Under the pieces are notes generated by a model that worked only from the letters and a program-made list of their open reading frames with translations, searched no databases and was not told where the DNA came from. A stretch of DNA of 64,000 bases, taken from assembly GCA_023415305.1 (NCBI GenBank), contig JAEZKZ010000117.1, positions 62,001-126,000 of the forward strand. Direction: 5' to 3'. The number at the start of each line of letters is the position of its first letter. Position 1 is the first letter of the stretch. Below, one piece after another: positions 26,791 through 34,567 of the stretch. A program made the position numbers and the translations under genes. This DNA is from Bacillota bacterium. Its GTDB lineage: Bacteria; Bacillota; Clostridia; Acetivibrionales; DSM-1351.

Positions 26791-28515
26791 TTATCTTGCT
26801 ACATAATGTGTGTGCAGCAATTTATGCGCCTTATGGTCTCCTGCTTCGCCGAGATATTCAGCATAAAGCTTCTGGATTTCAGGATTTTCGTGAGACTTTC
26901 TAGTAACGCATGCCTTATCTATGTCATAAAGTCCCTGTATTCTTGCAGCTTTAACTTCATCAGTTTTTGACTTGTCTTTAATAATGGGCTGTCCCCCACC
27001 GTTAATGCATCCGCCTTCGCAGGCCATTACTTCAATGAAGTGGTACTGAGCTTCGCCGCTTCTTACTTTGTCAAGCAGCTTTGCTGCGTTTCCTGTACCG
27101 TTTGCAACAGCAACTTTTATGTCCATACCTGCTACATTAACAGTTGCTTCCTTGATTCCGGCCAAACCTCTTACAGCAGTATATTCTATAGCATCAAGAG
27201 ATTTTCCTGTGAGTTTGTCAGCTACTGTACGAAGGGCAGCCTCCATAACTCCTCCGGTATTTCCGAAGATAGTACCTGCACCTGAATAAGCTCCCAGAAT
27301 GCTGTCTCTCTCACCGTCTTCAAGTTCAGTAAACTGTATTCCTGCCTGACGTATCATTCTTGCAAGTTCTCTTGTAGTTATGACAGCATCGATATCTCTA
27401 AGGCCGTCAACCTGCATTTCTTTTCTATCGGCTTCATACTTCTTTGCTGTACAGGGCATTACAGATACAACAAATACCTTCTTGGGATCAACGTCAGCCT
27501 TTACCGGATAGTAGGACTTTGCAATAGCACCGAACATCTGCTGAGGTGATTTGCAGGTTGACAGGTTCTCCAGTAAATCGTGGTAGTTGTGTTCACAGAA
27601 CTTTATCCATCCTGGTGAGCAGGAAGTAATCATTGGAAGCTTTCCACCGTTCTGAATTCTGTTTAAAAGTTCATTTCCTTCTTCAATTATTGTTAAGTCA
27701 GCGCTGAAGTTGGTATCAAATACTTTTGTAAAACCAAGTCTTCTCAACGCTGTGACCATTTTTCCTTCTACATTAGTACCAGGTGCATAACCAAACTCTT
27801 CACCAAGAGCCACTCTTACAGCCGGTGCAGTTTGAACAACTACATGCAGGTCCTTGTTTTCAAGAGCCTTCCAAACCTTTTCTGTATCGTCTCTTTCAGT
27901 AAGAGCACCAACCGGACAGGCCTTTATACACTGACCACAATTAATACAATCGTGACTTGCAAGCCCTTCTTCATATCCAGTTGTAACTGTCATATGTGCA
28001 CCACGGTAAGCATAATCTATAACTCCAACATCCTGCAGCTTGGAACAGACACTTACGCATCTACCACAGAGAACGCACTTATTCGGATCTCTTACGATAG
28101 GTCCTGATGTATCGATACAACCTTTATCAACTTTTCCGTCATAAGGAAGTCTGTCTATTCCATTGTCATTACAGAGTGTCTGTAATTCACATCTTTGATT
28201 TCTTGAGCATGACAGACATTCTCTGTTGTGGTTTGACATAATAAGCTCAAGAATATTCTTTCTTGCTTCTCTTACAGTACTGGTTGCAGTTCTAACTACC
28301 AAGCCTTCCGATACCTTGGTAACACAAGCAGGATGCAAACCTCTCCAGCCTTCCACCTCAACCACACATACTCTGCATGAACCGGGTTCGTTAACACCCT
28401 TCATGAAGCAAAGAGTCGGTATATTTATATTAAGCTTTTTAGCAGCTTCAAGTATTGTAGTGTCCTTAGGAACCTCAACTGCAATACCATCTATTGTAAC
28501 ATTGATCATTTCCAT
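26791..28515 (-). CDS. hydA: [FeFe] hydrogenase catalytic subunit of a trimeric NAD(P)-linked complex
   Basis: Catalyses H+/H2 interconversion in the cytoplasm. From the ATG at 28515 (GGGGG 7 nt upstream) it has 574 residues. Clusters in order: plant-type [2Fe-2S] with Cys36, 47, 50, 64; His-Cys3 [4Fe-4S] with His96, Cys100, 103, 109; two [4Fe-4S] (Cys147/150/153/157 and 190/193/196/200). The H-cluster domain has L1 TSCSPGW at 297-303, L2 MPCTAKKYE with Cys355 and L3 EVMACEGGCINGGGQP with Cys499 and 503. L1 has Ser where many monomeric enzymes have the second Cys. The C-terminus stops soon after the small-subunit-like SSU domain, without an extra cluster. Third gene of the operon after NuoE- and NuoF-like genes. 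Confidence 0.92.
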   Translation of the reverse strand: MEMINVTIDGIAVEVPKDTTILEAAKKLNINIPTLCFMKGVNEPGSCRVCVVEVEGWRGLHPACVTKVSEGLVVRTATSTVREARKNILELIMSNHNRECLSCSRNQRCELQTLCNDNGIDRLPYDGKVDKGCIDTSGPIVRDPNKCVLCGRCVSVCSKLQDVGVIDYAYRGAHMTVTTGYEEGLASHDCINCGQCIKACPVGALTERDDTEKVWKALENKDLHVVVQTAPAVRVALGEEFGYAPGTNVEGKMVTALRRLGFTKVFDTNFSADLTIIEEGNELLNRIQNGGKLPMITSCSPGWIKFCEHNYHDLLENLSTCKSPQQMFGAIAKSYYPVKADVDPKKVFVVSVMPCTAKKYEADRKEMQVDGLRDIDAVITTRELARMIRQAGIQFTELEDGERDSILGAYSGAGTIFGNTGGVMEAALRTVADKLTGKSLDAIEYTAVRGLAGIKEATVNVAGMDIKVAVANGTGNAAKLLDKVRSGEAQYHFIEVMACEGGCINGGGQPIIKDKSKTDEVKAARIQGLYDIDKACVTRKSHENPEIQKLYAEYLGEAGDHKAHKLLHTHYVAR

Positions 28516-28610
28516 ATTATTTACCCCCATCCACGTGCGTTGCACGGACATCATCGATATAGAAAAATCATTCTATGATTTTTCCCAAGTGAATTCATTT
28601 ATGAATTCAC
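28516..28610 (-). repeat. Three successive hairpins between nuoF-like and hydA genes
   Basis: On the minus strand, starting within the last codons of the NuoF-like gene: a perfect 12-bp hairpin AAGTGAATTCAT-AA-ATGAATTCACTT whose arms contain the stop codon; a perfect 10-bp hairpin GAAAAATCAT-AGA-ATGATTTTTC; and CGTGC-AAC-GCACG. The hydA ribosome site follows directly. No U-tract fits a terminator. The layout parallels the repeats at 33973-34080 and 41545-41657. Confidence 0.75.
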
Positions 28611-29885
28611 TTTAGACATATGACATACACCTGTTCTGCACTTTCCGTTTATATGCTCCAGGAACTCTTCCTCAAAATACTTTATAAGAGTTAACAGCGG
28701 TACAGGAGCACTCTGACCTAGTCCACAGAAGCTCGCTGTCTTCATGGTCTGTGCGAGACTCTTCATTTTATTGAAGTCTTCCATAGTTGCAGTACCTTCT
28801 GTAAGCTTATCAACAAGCTCGACCAATCTATAGGTTCCCTCTCTACATGGAGTACATTTACCGCAGGATTCTTCTTCAAAAAATTCCATGGAATTCTTAA
28901 GGTAATCAACAACGCAATGACTGTCATCAACAACAACAACAGCACCGGAGCCCAATGAAATTCCTGCTTTTTTAAGATCATAGTAACATATTTTGGTGTC
29001 CAGCAAGCTCTCAGGGAAACAGCTTCCTGACTGACCTCCCAGATGTACAAACTTTAGCTTGCGTCCGTTGGTAACACCACCACCGAGGTCATAAATAAGC
29101 TCTCTTAAAGTCATGCCGAAAGGAATTTCATAAACTCCTCTGTTCTGAACATTTCCAGAAAGACACATTAATTTTGTACCGCCGCTGAATTCAGTTCCCT
29201 TCTTGCTGAAGGTTTCTCCGCCATCCTTGATTATCCATGGTATACATGAATAAGTTTCAACATTGTTCAAAATTGTAGGCATTTGATATAACCCGCAATT
29301 CTTTATATATGGCGGCTTCTGTCTTGGTCTGCCGGTCTTTCCTTCTATTGATTCTACAAGTGCAGTGTTTTCACCACAAACATAAGCACCAGCTCCTGAA
29401 ACCACCTTAAGTGTAAAATCAAAACCTTCTCTTCCAAGAATATTTTTTCCGAGGTAACCTGCTTTTTCAGCATTTGCTATCGCACTTCTTACTGTCCTTT
29501 GAATAGCTGTGTATTCACCCCTGATGTATATATAACCTTCTTTAGCGCCCATGATATAAGCACCGATTGTCATACCTTCAATGAGTTCCAACGGGTCTTC
29601 TGCAAGAATGTGTCTGTCTTTAAATGTACCTGGTTCACCTTCGTCACCGTTACAGACCATATATTTAGGGCCTTTTTTAATAGCGTAAGCCTGCTCCCAC
29701 TTAATACCTGTCGGGTAAGCTGCACCACCTCTACCAAAAAGGTTTGCTTTCTTTATTTCTTCAATGGCATCTACATGTTCCATTGACATTGTTTTCTTTA
29801 AGCCTTCATAACCACCTGCTTGTATATAATCCTCAACACTGTCAGGTCTGATTTTTCCAAATCTCGCACTCAATACCTTATCCAT
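28599..29885 (-). CDS. hydB: NuoF-like NADH/flavin subunit of the hydrogenase complex (short form)
   Basis: Binds NAD(H) and FMN and passes electrons toward HydA. 428 residues: NADH/FMN-binding core with GRGGAAYPTGIKW at about 52 and CNGDEGEPGTFKDR at about 78, SLBB domain, and the C-terminal [4Fe-4S] site SCGKCTPCREG near 345 with the last Cys in TASFCGLGQSAP. Usual HydB/HndC proteins are near 600 residues, with an N-terminal thioredoxin-like domain and two C-terminal [4Fe-4S] ferredoxin motifs; this one begins directly with the core and stops after CRTGVCHMSKVNS. It starts 8 nt inside the NuoE-like gene's end, with GGAGGG upstream. Confidence 0.9.
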   Translation of the reverse strand: MDKVLSARFGKIRPDSVEDYIQAGGYEGLKKTMSMEHVDAIEEIKKANLFGRGGAAYPTGIKWEQAYAIKKGPKYMVCNGDEGEPGTFKDRHILAEDPLELIEGMTIGAYIMGAKEGYIYIRGEYTAIQRTVRSAIANAEKAGYLGKNILGREGFDFTLKVVSGAGAYVCGENTALVESIEGKTGRPRQKPPYIKNCGLYQMPTILNNVETYSCIPWIIKDGGETFSKKGTEFSGGTKLMCLSGNVQNRGVYEIPFGMTLRELIYDLGGGVTNGRKLKFVHLGGQSGSCFPESLLDTKICYYDLKKAGISLGSGAVVVVDDSHCVVDYLKNSMEFFEEESCGKCTPCREGTYRLVELVDKLTEGTATMEDFNKMKSLAQTMKTASFCGLGQSAPVPLLTLIKYFEEEFLEHINGKCRTGVCHMSKVNS

Positions 29886-30348
29886 TATGACGACCCTCCC
29901 TGTAAGAGTTTACTATCTCGCTCAGCTTCTCAGCTGTGAGATTTCCATATACCTTTTCACCAATCTTTATTGCAGGTGATATGTCACATGCTCCAAAACA
30001 GGCTGACTGTATCAATGTGAAAACTCCATCTTCTGTTGTTTGACCAGGCTTAACCTTTAACTCTTTTTCCAACATAGTCAATAAGCCAGTTGCACCTGTA
30101 ACATGACATGGAGCACTCTTACAGACTTCAACAACATATTTGCCTCTTGGCTCTGTGCCAAACATTGAATAGAAAGTAATAACGCTGTAAACCCTGCTTA
30201 AAGGCATATCCAGCTCAGTGGCTACAAATTCAACCCATTCGTGGGGAAGCGAATTTGTTCCTGAAATGTTCTGTAACTCCAACATGATTTGAATAAGATT
30301 GTCTTTTGAATTGCCAAAGCGATTCAATACTTCTCTAACCTTCTCCAT
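29878..30348 (-). CDS. hydC: NuoE-like [2Fe-2S] thioredoxin-fold subunit of the hydrogenase complex
   Basis: Small electron-transfer subunit, 156 residues. An N-terminal helical part is followed by a thioredoxin-like fold holding one [2Fe-2S] cluster: Cys in VCKSAPCHV (spacing of four) and SACFGACD (spacing of three). Standard length for NuoE/HydC/HndA. It is the first gene of the operon; a hairpin stands directly in front of its AGGAGG ribosome site, and a good promoter lies about 190 nt upstream. Confidence 0.92.
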   Translation of the reverse strand: MEKVREVLNRFGNSKDNLIQIMLELQNISGTNSLPHEWVEFVATELDMPLSRVYSVITFYSMFGTEPRGKYVVEVCKSAPCHVTGATGLLTMLEKELKVKPGQTTEDGVFTLIQSACFGACDISPAIKIGEKVYGNLTAEKLSEIVNSYREGRHNG

Positions 30349-30362
30349 TTTAGCCTCCTGTG

Positions 30363-30380
30363 AGCCGCTACTTCGGCTCG
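30363..30380 (-). promoter_or_regulatory. Hairpin immediately before the hydC ribosome site
   Basis: On the minus strand GAGCCG-AAGTAG-CGGCTC (6-bp perfect GC stem) ends 2 nt before AGGAGG of the first hydrogenase gene. It could shield the 5' end of a processed transcript or modulate initiation. Confidence 0.6.
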
Positions 30381-30539
30381 AAAATAAATAAATAACATCC
30401 CTTATTACGTGTCAGTTCAAAAGAACGTTTACGTTTTTTTATAAAATTTAGTACTTTGTATACAATATTACCTCATAAAAAAATGAGTTTGTTAAATACC
30501 GTATCTATAATATGCGAAATTTTTAACATTCTCATTTAT

Positions 30540-30568
30540 ATTGTAAGTTCTTAAGTCAACATTGTCAA
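30540..30568 (-). promoter_or_regulatory. Sigma-A promoter of the hydrogenase operon
   Basis: On the minus strand TTGACA (30568-30563), 17-nt spacer, TACAAT (30545-30540). Transcription start would fall near 30533, giving a leader of about 185 nt. Confidence 0.65.
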
Positions 30569-30803
30569 TTAGAGTTTGATATTTTTTTCACAGAATTTGC
30601 AAATTTTATAAAACACTTTTTTAATTGATAATTTACATTTATTTTTAGTTTTTTACTAAATTATACCTTACACCATTGTTATTTATTTATCATTCAAAAT
30701 CCCTGAAACCCGGTTATAATCTCATGTATACATGCGTAAAAGCTTTACTATTGCTAAAAAATGTATTAAAATAAATACATAAAAGCCGATTGGAGTGATG
30801 GTC

Positions 30804-31010
30804 ATGTGTAATAGTTGTCCAACTGAAATAAAACATCAAAATTCACACCATACCGAATGCTGTACCTGTATGAACGGATATCCGAAGAAATGTGACTGCG
30901 GAGGCCTTGTACATGTTGAAGAAACCAACAGTGAAAGCTTTGGAACTTTACTTGTTTTCAGGTGTGACAAATGTAACTTTGTCTTTGATATCCAAGAGGA
31001 AGAGTATTAA
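30804..31010 (+). CDS. Small Cys-rich, zinc-ribbon-like protein
   Basis: 68 residues from the ATG at 30804, which has GGAG 8 nt upstream; the frame also offers GTG/ATG at 30795/30798 that are too close to it. Cysteines occur as CNSC, ECCTC, CDC and CDKC, with several His, so a bound metal (probably Zn) is likely. Acidic C-terminus. I recognise no family. It stands alone between the hydrogenase and chemosensory clusters and is divergent from the former. Confidence 0.6.
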   Translation: MCNSCPTEIKHQNSHHTECCTCMNGYPKKCDCGGLVHVEETNSESFGTLLVFRCDKCNFVFDIQEEEY

Positions 31011-31031
31011 ATTTATAGTAACAATAAGTAA

Positions 31032-31054
31032 GGGACTGCGAAGATTGCAGTCCC
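31032..31054. terminator. Hairpin between convergent genes
   Basis: GGGACTGC and GCAGTCCC pair perfectly around GAAGATT, followed on the plus strand by CAGTTTTA. It ends the small Cys-rich gene and may also stop the 20-kb chemosensory transcript arriving on the minus strand, although the T-tracts are weak. Confidence 0.6.
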
Positions 31055-31099
31055 CAGTTTTACTCTCTTATTCGGGTAAGTTCCCTTTACCAATAATTC

Positions 31100-32725
31100 T
31101 TACATGAAACTTAGAGTTTCAGAAAGATTTAAGATCAGTACAATTCGCTTTCCTTCGTTCAACCTGGCAATGGAATCAATGTATCTGTCTTTTTCATTTT
31201 CTTTACTTTTGAGCATTTCGGAAGCTTCTTCAATATAGCTCTTTGGAATTTCCAGAACCTCTGAAGCCGAATCTATTAATATTCCAATCTTCTTGTTATC
31301 ATACTCTACAACCAAAAACTTAGAGGAGTCAGACATTGCGATATTGCTATTAAACATTGTCTTTAGGTTTAGGACAGGAATTACATCCCCACGAAGATTC
31401 ACCATTCCATTTATAAAAGCCGGAGCATCTGGGAAATGAACAATATCACTTACACTATTGATTTCCTTAATATAGTTAATGTTTATTCCAAACTCATCCT
31501 TATCAAGTTTAAAAATGACCACATGCTCCATACTGCATTCAGATTCACTTTTATCTAAATTAATATAACCATCATTCTTTTTGTTCTTGATTAAAACTTT
31601 CTCCATATCTTCATATGAAACAAGTTTTAACGGGTCTATTACCATGGCAAGCCTTTTTCCCTTGTTCAGTTCCAGAAATCCCTTAGCATACTCCATTTTA
31701 GTGATTGCTGTATTCAGCTCGGCACCTTTAAATTCATTCCTTTGAACTCTCATTACTTGTGACACCCTGTCTACAATAACTCCAAAAACTGTATCTCCAC
31801 CATCTATAATAACAATTCGGCTTTGTTCATCGATACTAATCCGGCTTTTACCTAAAAGCGTCCCCAGATTTATAACAGCAAGCAGTTGATTCCTGATTGA
31901 AAGTATTCCTTCTATATAATGGGCCGCATTCGGAACCTTGGTTAAATTAGTAATCCTGATTATTTCCTTTACGGCATGAATTCCAAATGCATATTCTTCA
32001 GTTCCAATATGAAAAAGGATCACTTGCTCCTCTTGTGAAGGCTTAACGTTCAAGTCATGATTGGTACTATCCTGGGAAGTCTGCTGTTTGGAGTATTCAT
32101 TAAGGTTCCCCGCCTTGACTATTTTTACGGCATCAAGCACCATAATTACCCTCTTGCCATCCTCCAACAGAAGAATACCCTGTACAATACCTTCCTCCAT
32201 ACCTCTGATGCTGGCAGGAGGAACCTTTATCATAGCTTCTTCAATACTAATTACTTCCGACACTTTATCAGCAATTAATCCGACTTTATTGCCCTTGATG
32301 TCATTAACTACAATCCTGCTTCCTTCATCATACTCCACATCAGCCATTCCAAAAAGCTTCCGGCTGTCGATTACAGGAAGCAGTTCGCCTCTAAGACTGC
32401 ATAAGCCCGCAATATAGAAGGGGCTGTTTGGTACATTGTTCATAGGAGGTATCCGTATAATTTCTTTAACATTGGATGTTTCGAAGGCATACTCTTCTTC
32501 ACCGATTCGAAATATCACCATCTGTATTTTGCGTATCTCCTCTAAACAATCGATACTTTTATCAATCTGCGGTTCATGATTACTTTCTGTTTCTAAGTTC
32601 TTAAGAATTTTGTCACTGTTTTCTACTACAATAGAATTTTTTTTTGCTCTCTGCTTCTTTGCTCTCATTTCCCTTTTCATTTTTTCAAAGTTATCTTTAT
32701 CTTCTTTTTTACTCCTTCCCGCCAT
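31100..32725 (-). CDS. Triple CheW-domain coupling protein
   Basis: About 541 residues with a basic N-terminal stretch (Lys/Arg-rich, residues 4-30) and three consecutive CheW domains, starting near residues 68, 232 and 397. Each shows the pattern of an FRIGEEEYAFE strand followed by VKEIIRIP and LRGELLPVIDSRKLFG. CheW joins receptors to CheA in baseplate rings; three linked domains could bridge several receptor trimers. A TTG lies at 32728, but the ATG at 32725 is preferred. The gene overlaps the end of the ParA gene, so it is translationally coupled. Last gene of the cluster. Confidence 0.9.
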   Translation of the reverse strand: MAGRSKKEDKDNFEKMKREMRAKKQRAKKNSIVVENSDKILKNLETESNHEPQIDKSIDCLEEIRKIQMVIFRIGEEEYAFETSNVKEIIRIPPMNNVPNSPFYIAGLCSLRGELLPVIDSRKLFGMADVEYDEGSRIVVNDIKGNKVGLIADKVSEVISIEEAMIKVPPASIRGMEEGIVQGILLLEDGKRVIMVLDAVKIVKAGNLNEYSKQQTSQDSTNHDLNVKPSQEEQVILFHIGTEEYAFGIHAVKEIIRITNLTKVPNAAHYIEGILSIRNQLLAVINLGTLLGKSRISIDEQSRIVIIDGGDTVFGVIVDRVSQVMRVQRNEFKGAELNTAITKMEYAKGFLELNKGKRLAMVIDPLKLVSYEDMEKVLIKNKKNDGYINLDKSESECSMEHVVIFKLDKDEFGININYIKEINSVSDIVHFPDAPAFINGMVNLRGDVIPVLNLKTMFNSNIAMSDSSKFLVVEYDNKKIGILIDSASEVLEIPKSYIEEASEMLKSKENEKDRYIDSIARLNEGKRIVLILNLSETLSFM

Positions 32726-33482
32726 CAAAGCTCACCAGCCTTTCTATTATAGGATCAAACAGTTTAGCTGCCTCGCTATCTGTTTCAAAAACAGTTTTTC
32801 CGAACTTACCCGTCTCTGTAACTTTAATCCGCCGATGAATAGGTGCAGTCAAAATATCCGTATCAGCAAAGAATTCCCTAATAAAGTCAAAATTTTCTCT
32901 GCCATCACTGGTCCTCTGATCATACATGTTAGGTATTACAAGTGTAATCATTTCTGAATCCAAGCCCAGGTCTGAAAGGTACTCATAAATATTACCTAAA
33001 GCTCTTACAGCAGCAGACTCTACTTGTACCGGCACTATAATACCGTCAACATAATATAGAGCAGCATCATTAACTCTACTCCTTTGAGGTCCGCAGTCAA
33101 TAATGATATAATCATACTCTGCATCCTCCAGCTCCTTGAGCCTTACCTTCAAGTATGACTTTATGCCCGGTTCCTTATAAAGTTCAGTGTTAATCCTTTC
33201 AATATCTTTGGAAGGCAGCAGGTCCAAGTTTTCTCTGGCATGTATGATACATTCGGAAAAATCCGGGTTTGCTTCTTTAGTGATAAGATCATATAGACTC
33301 TTTTTATAGTCTTCCGACGTAAATCCAAGGAAGAGACTTGCGTCATTCTGCCCATCCATGTCTATTAACAGCACTCTTTTACCCTTGATAGCAAGTCCAT
33401 GGGCGACATGTACAGCGATAGTACTTTTACCGACTCCGCCTTTGTTATTAAGCACAGCATATTTTTTTAGGCTGCGATCCAT
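32709..33482 (-). CDS. ParA/Soj-family ATPase of the chemosensory cluster
   Basis: Deviant-Walker P-loop ATPase: NNKGGVGKST near the N-terminus, LLIDMDGQNDAS and YIIIDCGPQ as switch regions. The frame is open to 33539, but the ATG at 33482 has AGGAGG 8 nt upstream and starts just before the P-loop strand, giving 257 residues. No ParB or parS is visible, so plasmid or chromosome partition is unlikely. ParA homologues coded with chemotaxis genes (PpfA in Rhodobacter, ParC in Vibrio) position chemoreceptor arrays; placement between CheX-like and CheW genes suggests that role here. Confidence 0.88.
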   Translation of the reverse strand: MDRSLKKYAVLNNKGGVGKSTIAVHVAHGLAIKGKRVLLIDMDGQNDASLFLGFTSEDYKKSLYDLITKEANPDFSECIIHARENLDLLPSKDIERINTELYKEPGIKSYLKVRLKELEDAEYDYIIIDCGPQRSRVNDAALYYVDGIIVPVQVESAAVRALGNIYEYLSDLGLDSEMITLVIPNMYDQRTSDGRENFDFIREFFADTDILTAPIHRRIKVTETGKFGKTVFETDSEAAKLFDPIIERLVSFDGGKE

Positions 33483-33510
33483 TCCCTTAACCTCCTCATT
33501 TACATAAAAG

Positions 33511-33972
33511 TCATCCCTCAAGGCCGAGATTGAGCTCAATGCTGCCTAGTGAGGAGCTTATATCAACAACAAGTGTTTCGATCTGGCTGATTACCGCTTT
33601 CATGTTGTCTCCGTGAATAATGGTAGGAGGAGTAATATTTACTGGGATATCCTGAGTGGATAACGCAATTGCAGCCTGACCACAAATCATATTTGTTATC
33701 TCTCCGAGAGCACTTACAGATATTTCGTCTATCTCTGTGACTTCCATACCCATCATCATGGCAGATGCAATTTTCCTTGCAGTATCATATGACATACTGA
33801 GAGCTACATTTCCTTTAATTTCACCTGACAGGCCGATGATAGTAGTCAAATTGTACTTGCAGGTAAAAGAATCCTTTTTATTGACATTTCCATTGGTGAT
33901 ATCTCCAAATCCAAAATTGCTGAAAATTCCTGCTATGGAATCAGTAAACGATTTCACATATCTTTCGTACAT
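33511..33972 (-). CDS. cheX: CheX-like protein (CheY-P phosphatase family)
   Basis: 153 residues from the ATG at 33972 (GGAGG 5 nt upstream). A longer frame begins inside the intergenic repeat and is not believed. The CheC/CheX/FliY fold is recognised by the helix ISVSALGEITNMICGQAA, whose Glu-x-x-Asn is the catalytic pair that dephosphorylates CheY-P. The IGLSGEIKGNVALSMSYDTA and second-half NITPPTII strands also fit CheX. It should act on one or more of the CheY-like proteins coded nearby. Confidence 0.88.
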   Translation of the reverse strand: MYERYVKSFTDSIAGIFSNFGFGDITNGNVNKKDSFTCKYNLTTIIGLSGEIKGNVALSMSYDTARKIASAMMMGMEVTEIDEISVSALGEITNMICGQAAIALSTQDIPVNITPPTIIHGDNMKAVISQIETLVVDISSSLGSIELNLGLEG

Positions 33973-34080
33973 ATTAACCTCCATAGATGCGCATAGCGCA
34001 TACACAAATAGTTATGAAAAGACACATAGTGGCTTTTCTCTGCGTGAAAAGCACGATGACTTACAGAATGTATTTTTCAC
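33973..34080 (-). repeat. Intercistronic three-hairpin element, copy A
   Basis: About 100 nt nearly identical (close to 90 per cent by eye) to copy B at 41545-41657. On the minus strand: GCGTGAAAA pairs with TTTTCACGC across about 25 nt; GAAAAGCCAC-TAT-GTGTCTTTTC forms a hairpin; ATGCGC-TAT-GCGCAT forms a third. The stop codon of the upstream CheX-like gene lies in the first arm and the GGAGG of the next gene immediately follows the third hairpin. No T-tract, so not a terminator. Confidence 0.85.
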
Positions 34081-34538
34081 GCTAAACTCCCTTCAAATCC
34101 GATATGGAAATCAATCTTTCCAAAACGGGTAGTATAAGACAGCATAGTTGACTTCAGGCCCGGTGAAAAAATTTTGGCATTTGTCCCCGAAAAAAAACTA
34201 GGAGTTACCAGCCTCAAGCCAGCTTGCCTGTAGTTATTATTTATGGCTGTTACCGTTCCTCCTGAAGCTATATTACAAAATTCAGCAATTGTAAACAATG
34301 CCAGGTCTTCGTTGTTCAGTTCAGAATCCATTCTCATCGCAAGTTCCATCGCTGTGGAACGCGGCATATCTACAAGAACCCTGCCTTTTTTTGCTCCGGT
34401 TACTCCGACAATTACAGCAACCCCTTTTGAAGAAATCCAGCTTGGGGCAGGATTTTCAGTTTCAAGGGTAATACTTTCATCAAACATCATTTCAAATGCT
34501 TCCTTTATTGATTCTTTAAAAAAAGTAATGTATTCCAT
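34077..34538 (-). CDS. Second CheX/CheC-like protein
   Basis: 153 residues from the ATG at 34538 (GGAGG 6 nt before it; a frame extension to 34556 has no ribosome site). Glu-x-x-Asn helix reads IAEFCNIASGGT, so the phosphatase signature is kept. It begins YITFFKESIKEAFEMMFDESI, like CheX. Sequence similarity to the next gene is low, so these are old paralogues or have separate partners. Its stop codon lies within the first arm of repeat copy A. Confidence 0.82.
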   Translation of the reverse strand: MEYITFFKESIKEAFEMMFDESITLETENPAPSWISSKGVAVIVGVTGAKKGRVLVDMPRSTAMELAMRMDSELNNEDLALFTIAEFCNIASGGTVTAINNNYRQAGLRLVTPSFFSGTNAKIFSPGLKSTMLSYTTRFGKIDFHIGFEGSLA

Positions 34539-34567
34539 TTCTGCCCTCCTTAACAAAATGACTCACT

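Larger units (their letters stand above)
30349..30803. other. Divergent regulatory region between hydrogenase operon and small Cys-rich gene
   Basis: 455 AT-rich nt with the hydrogenase promoter (30540-30568), a 5' leader of about 185 nt and a pre-ribosome-site hairpin. A TTTGTTAAAT stretch near 30489 resembles half of a clostridial Rex site (TTGTTAAN4TTAACAA), but the other half is missing. Confidence 0.5.

Noticed and set aside
28599..28625. Perfect palindrome with EcoRI-like GAATTC arms considered as a terminator for the nuoF-like gene
   Set aside because: No T-tract follows and hydA directly downstream depends on readthrough; treated as an intercistronic element.
30480..30500. Rex operator upstream of the hydrogenase operon
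   Set aside because: Only one half (TTTGTTAAAT) resembles the clostridial consensus; the second half is absent.
32709..33482. ParA gene taken as sign of an integrated plasmid or chromosome partition locus
   Set aside because: No parB, parS, replication or mobility genes; embedded and translationally coupled in a chemosensory operon.
33973..34005. Longer start for the CheX-like gene inside the repeat element
   Set aside because: It would encode MYALCASMEVN from the hairpin sequence; the ATG at 33972 has a proper GGAGG and family-like N-terminus.
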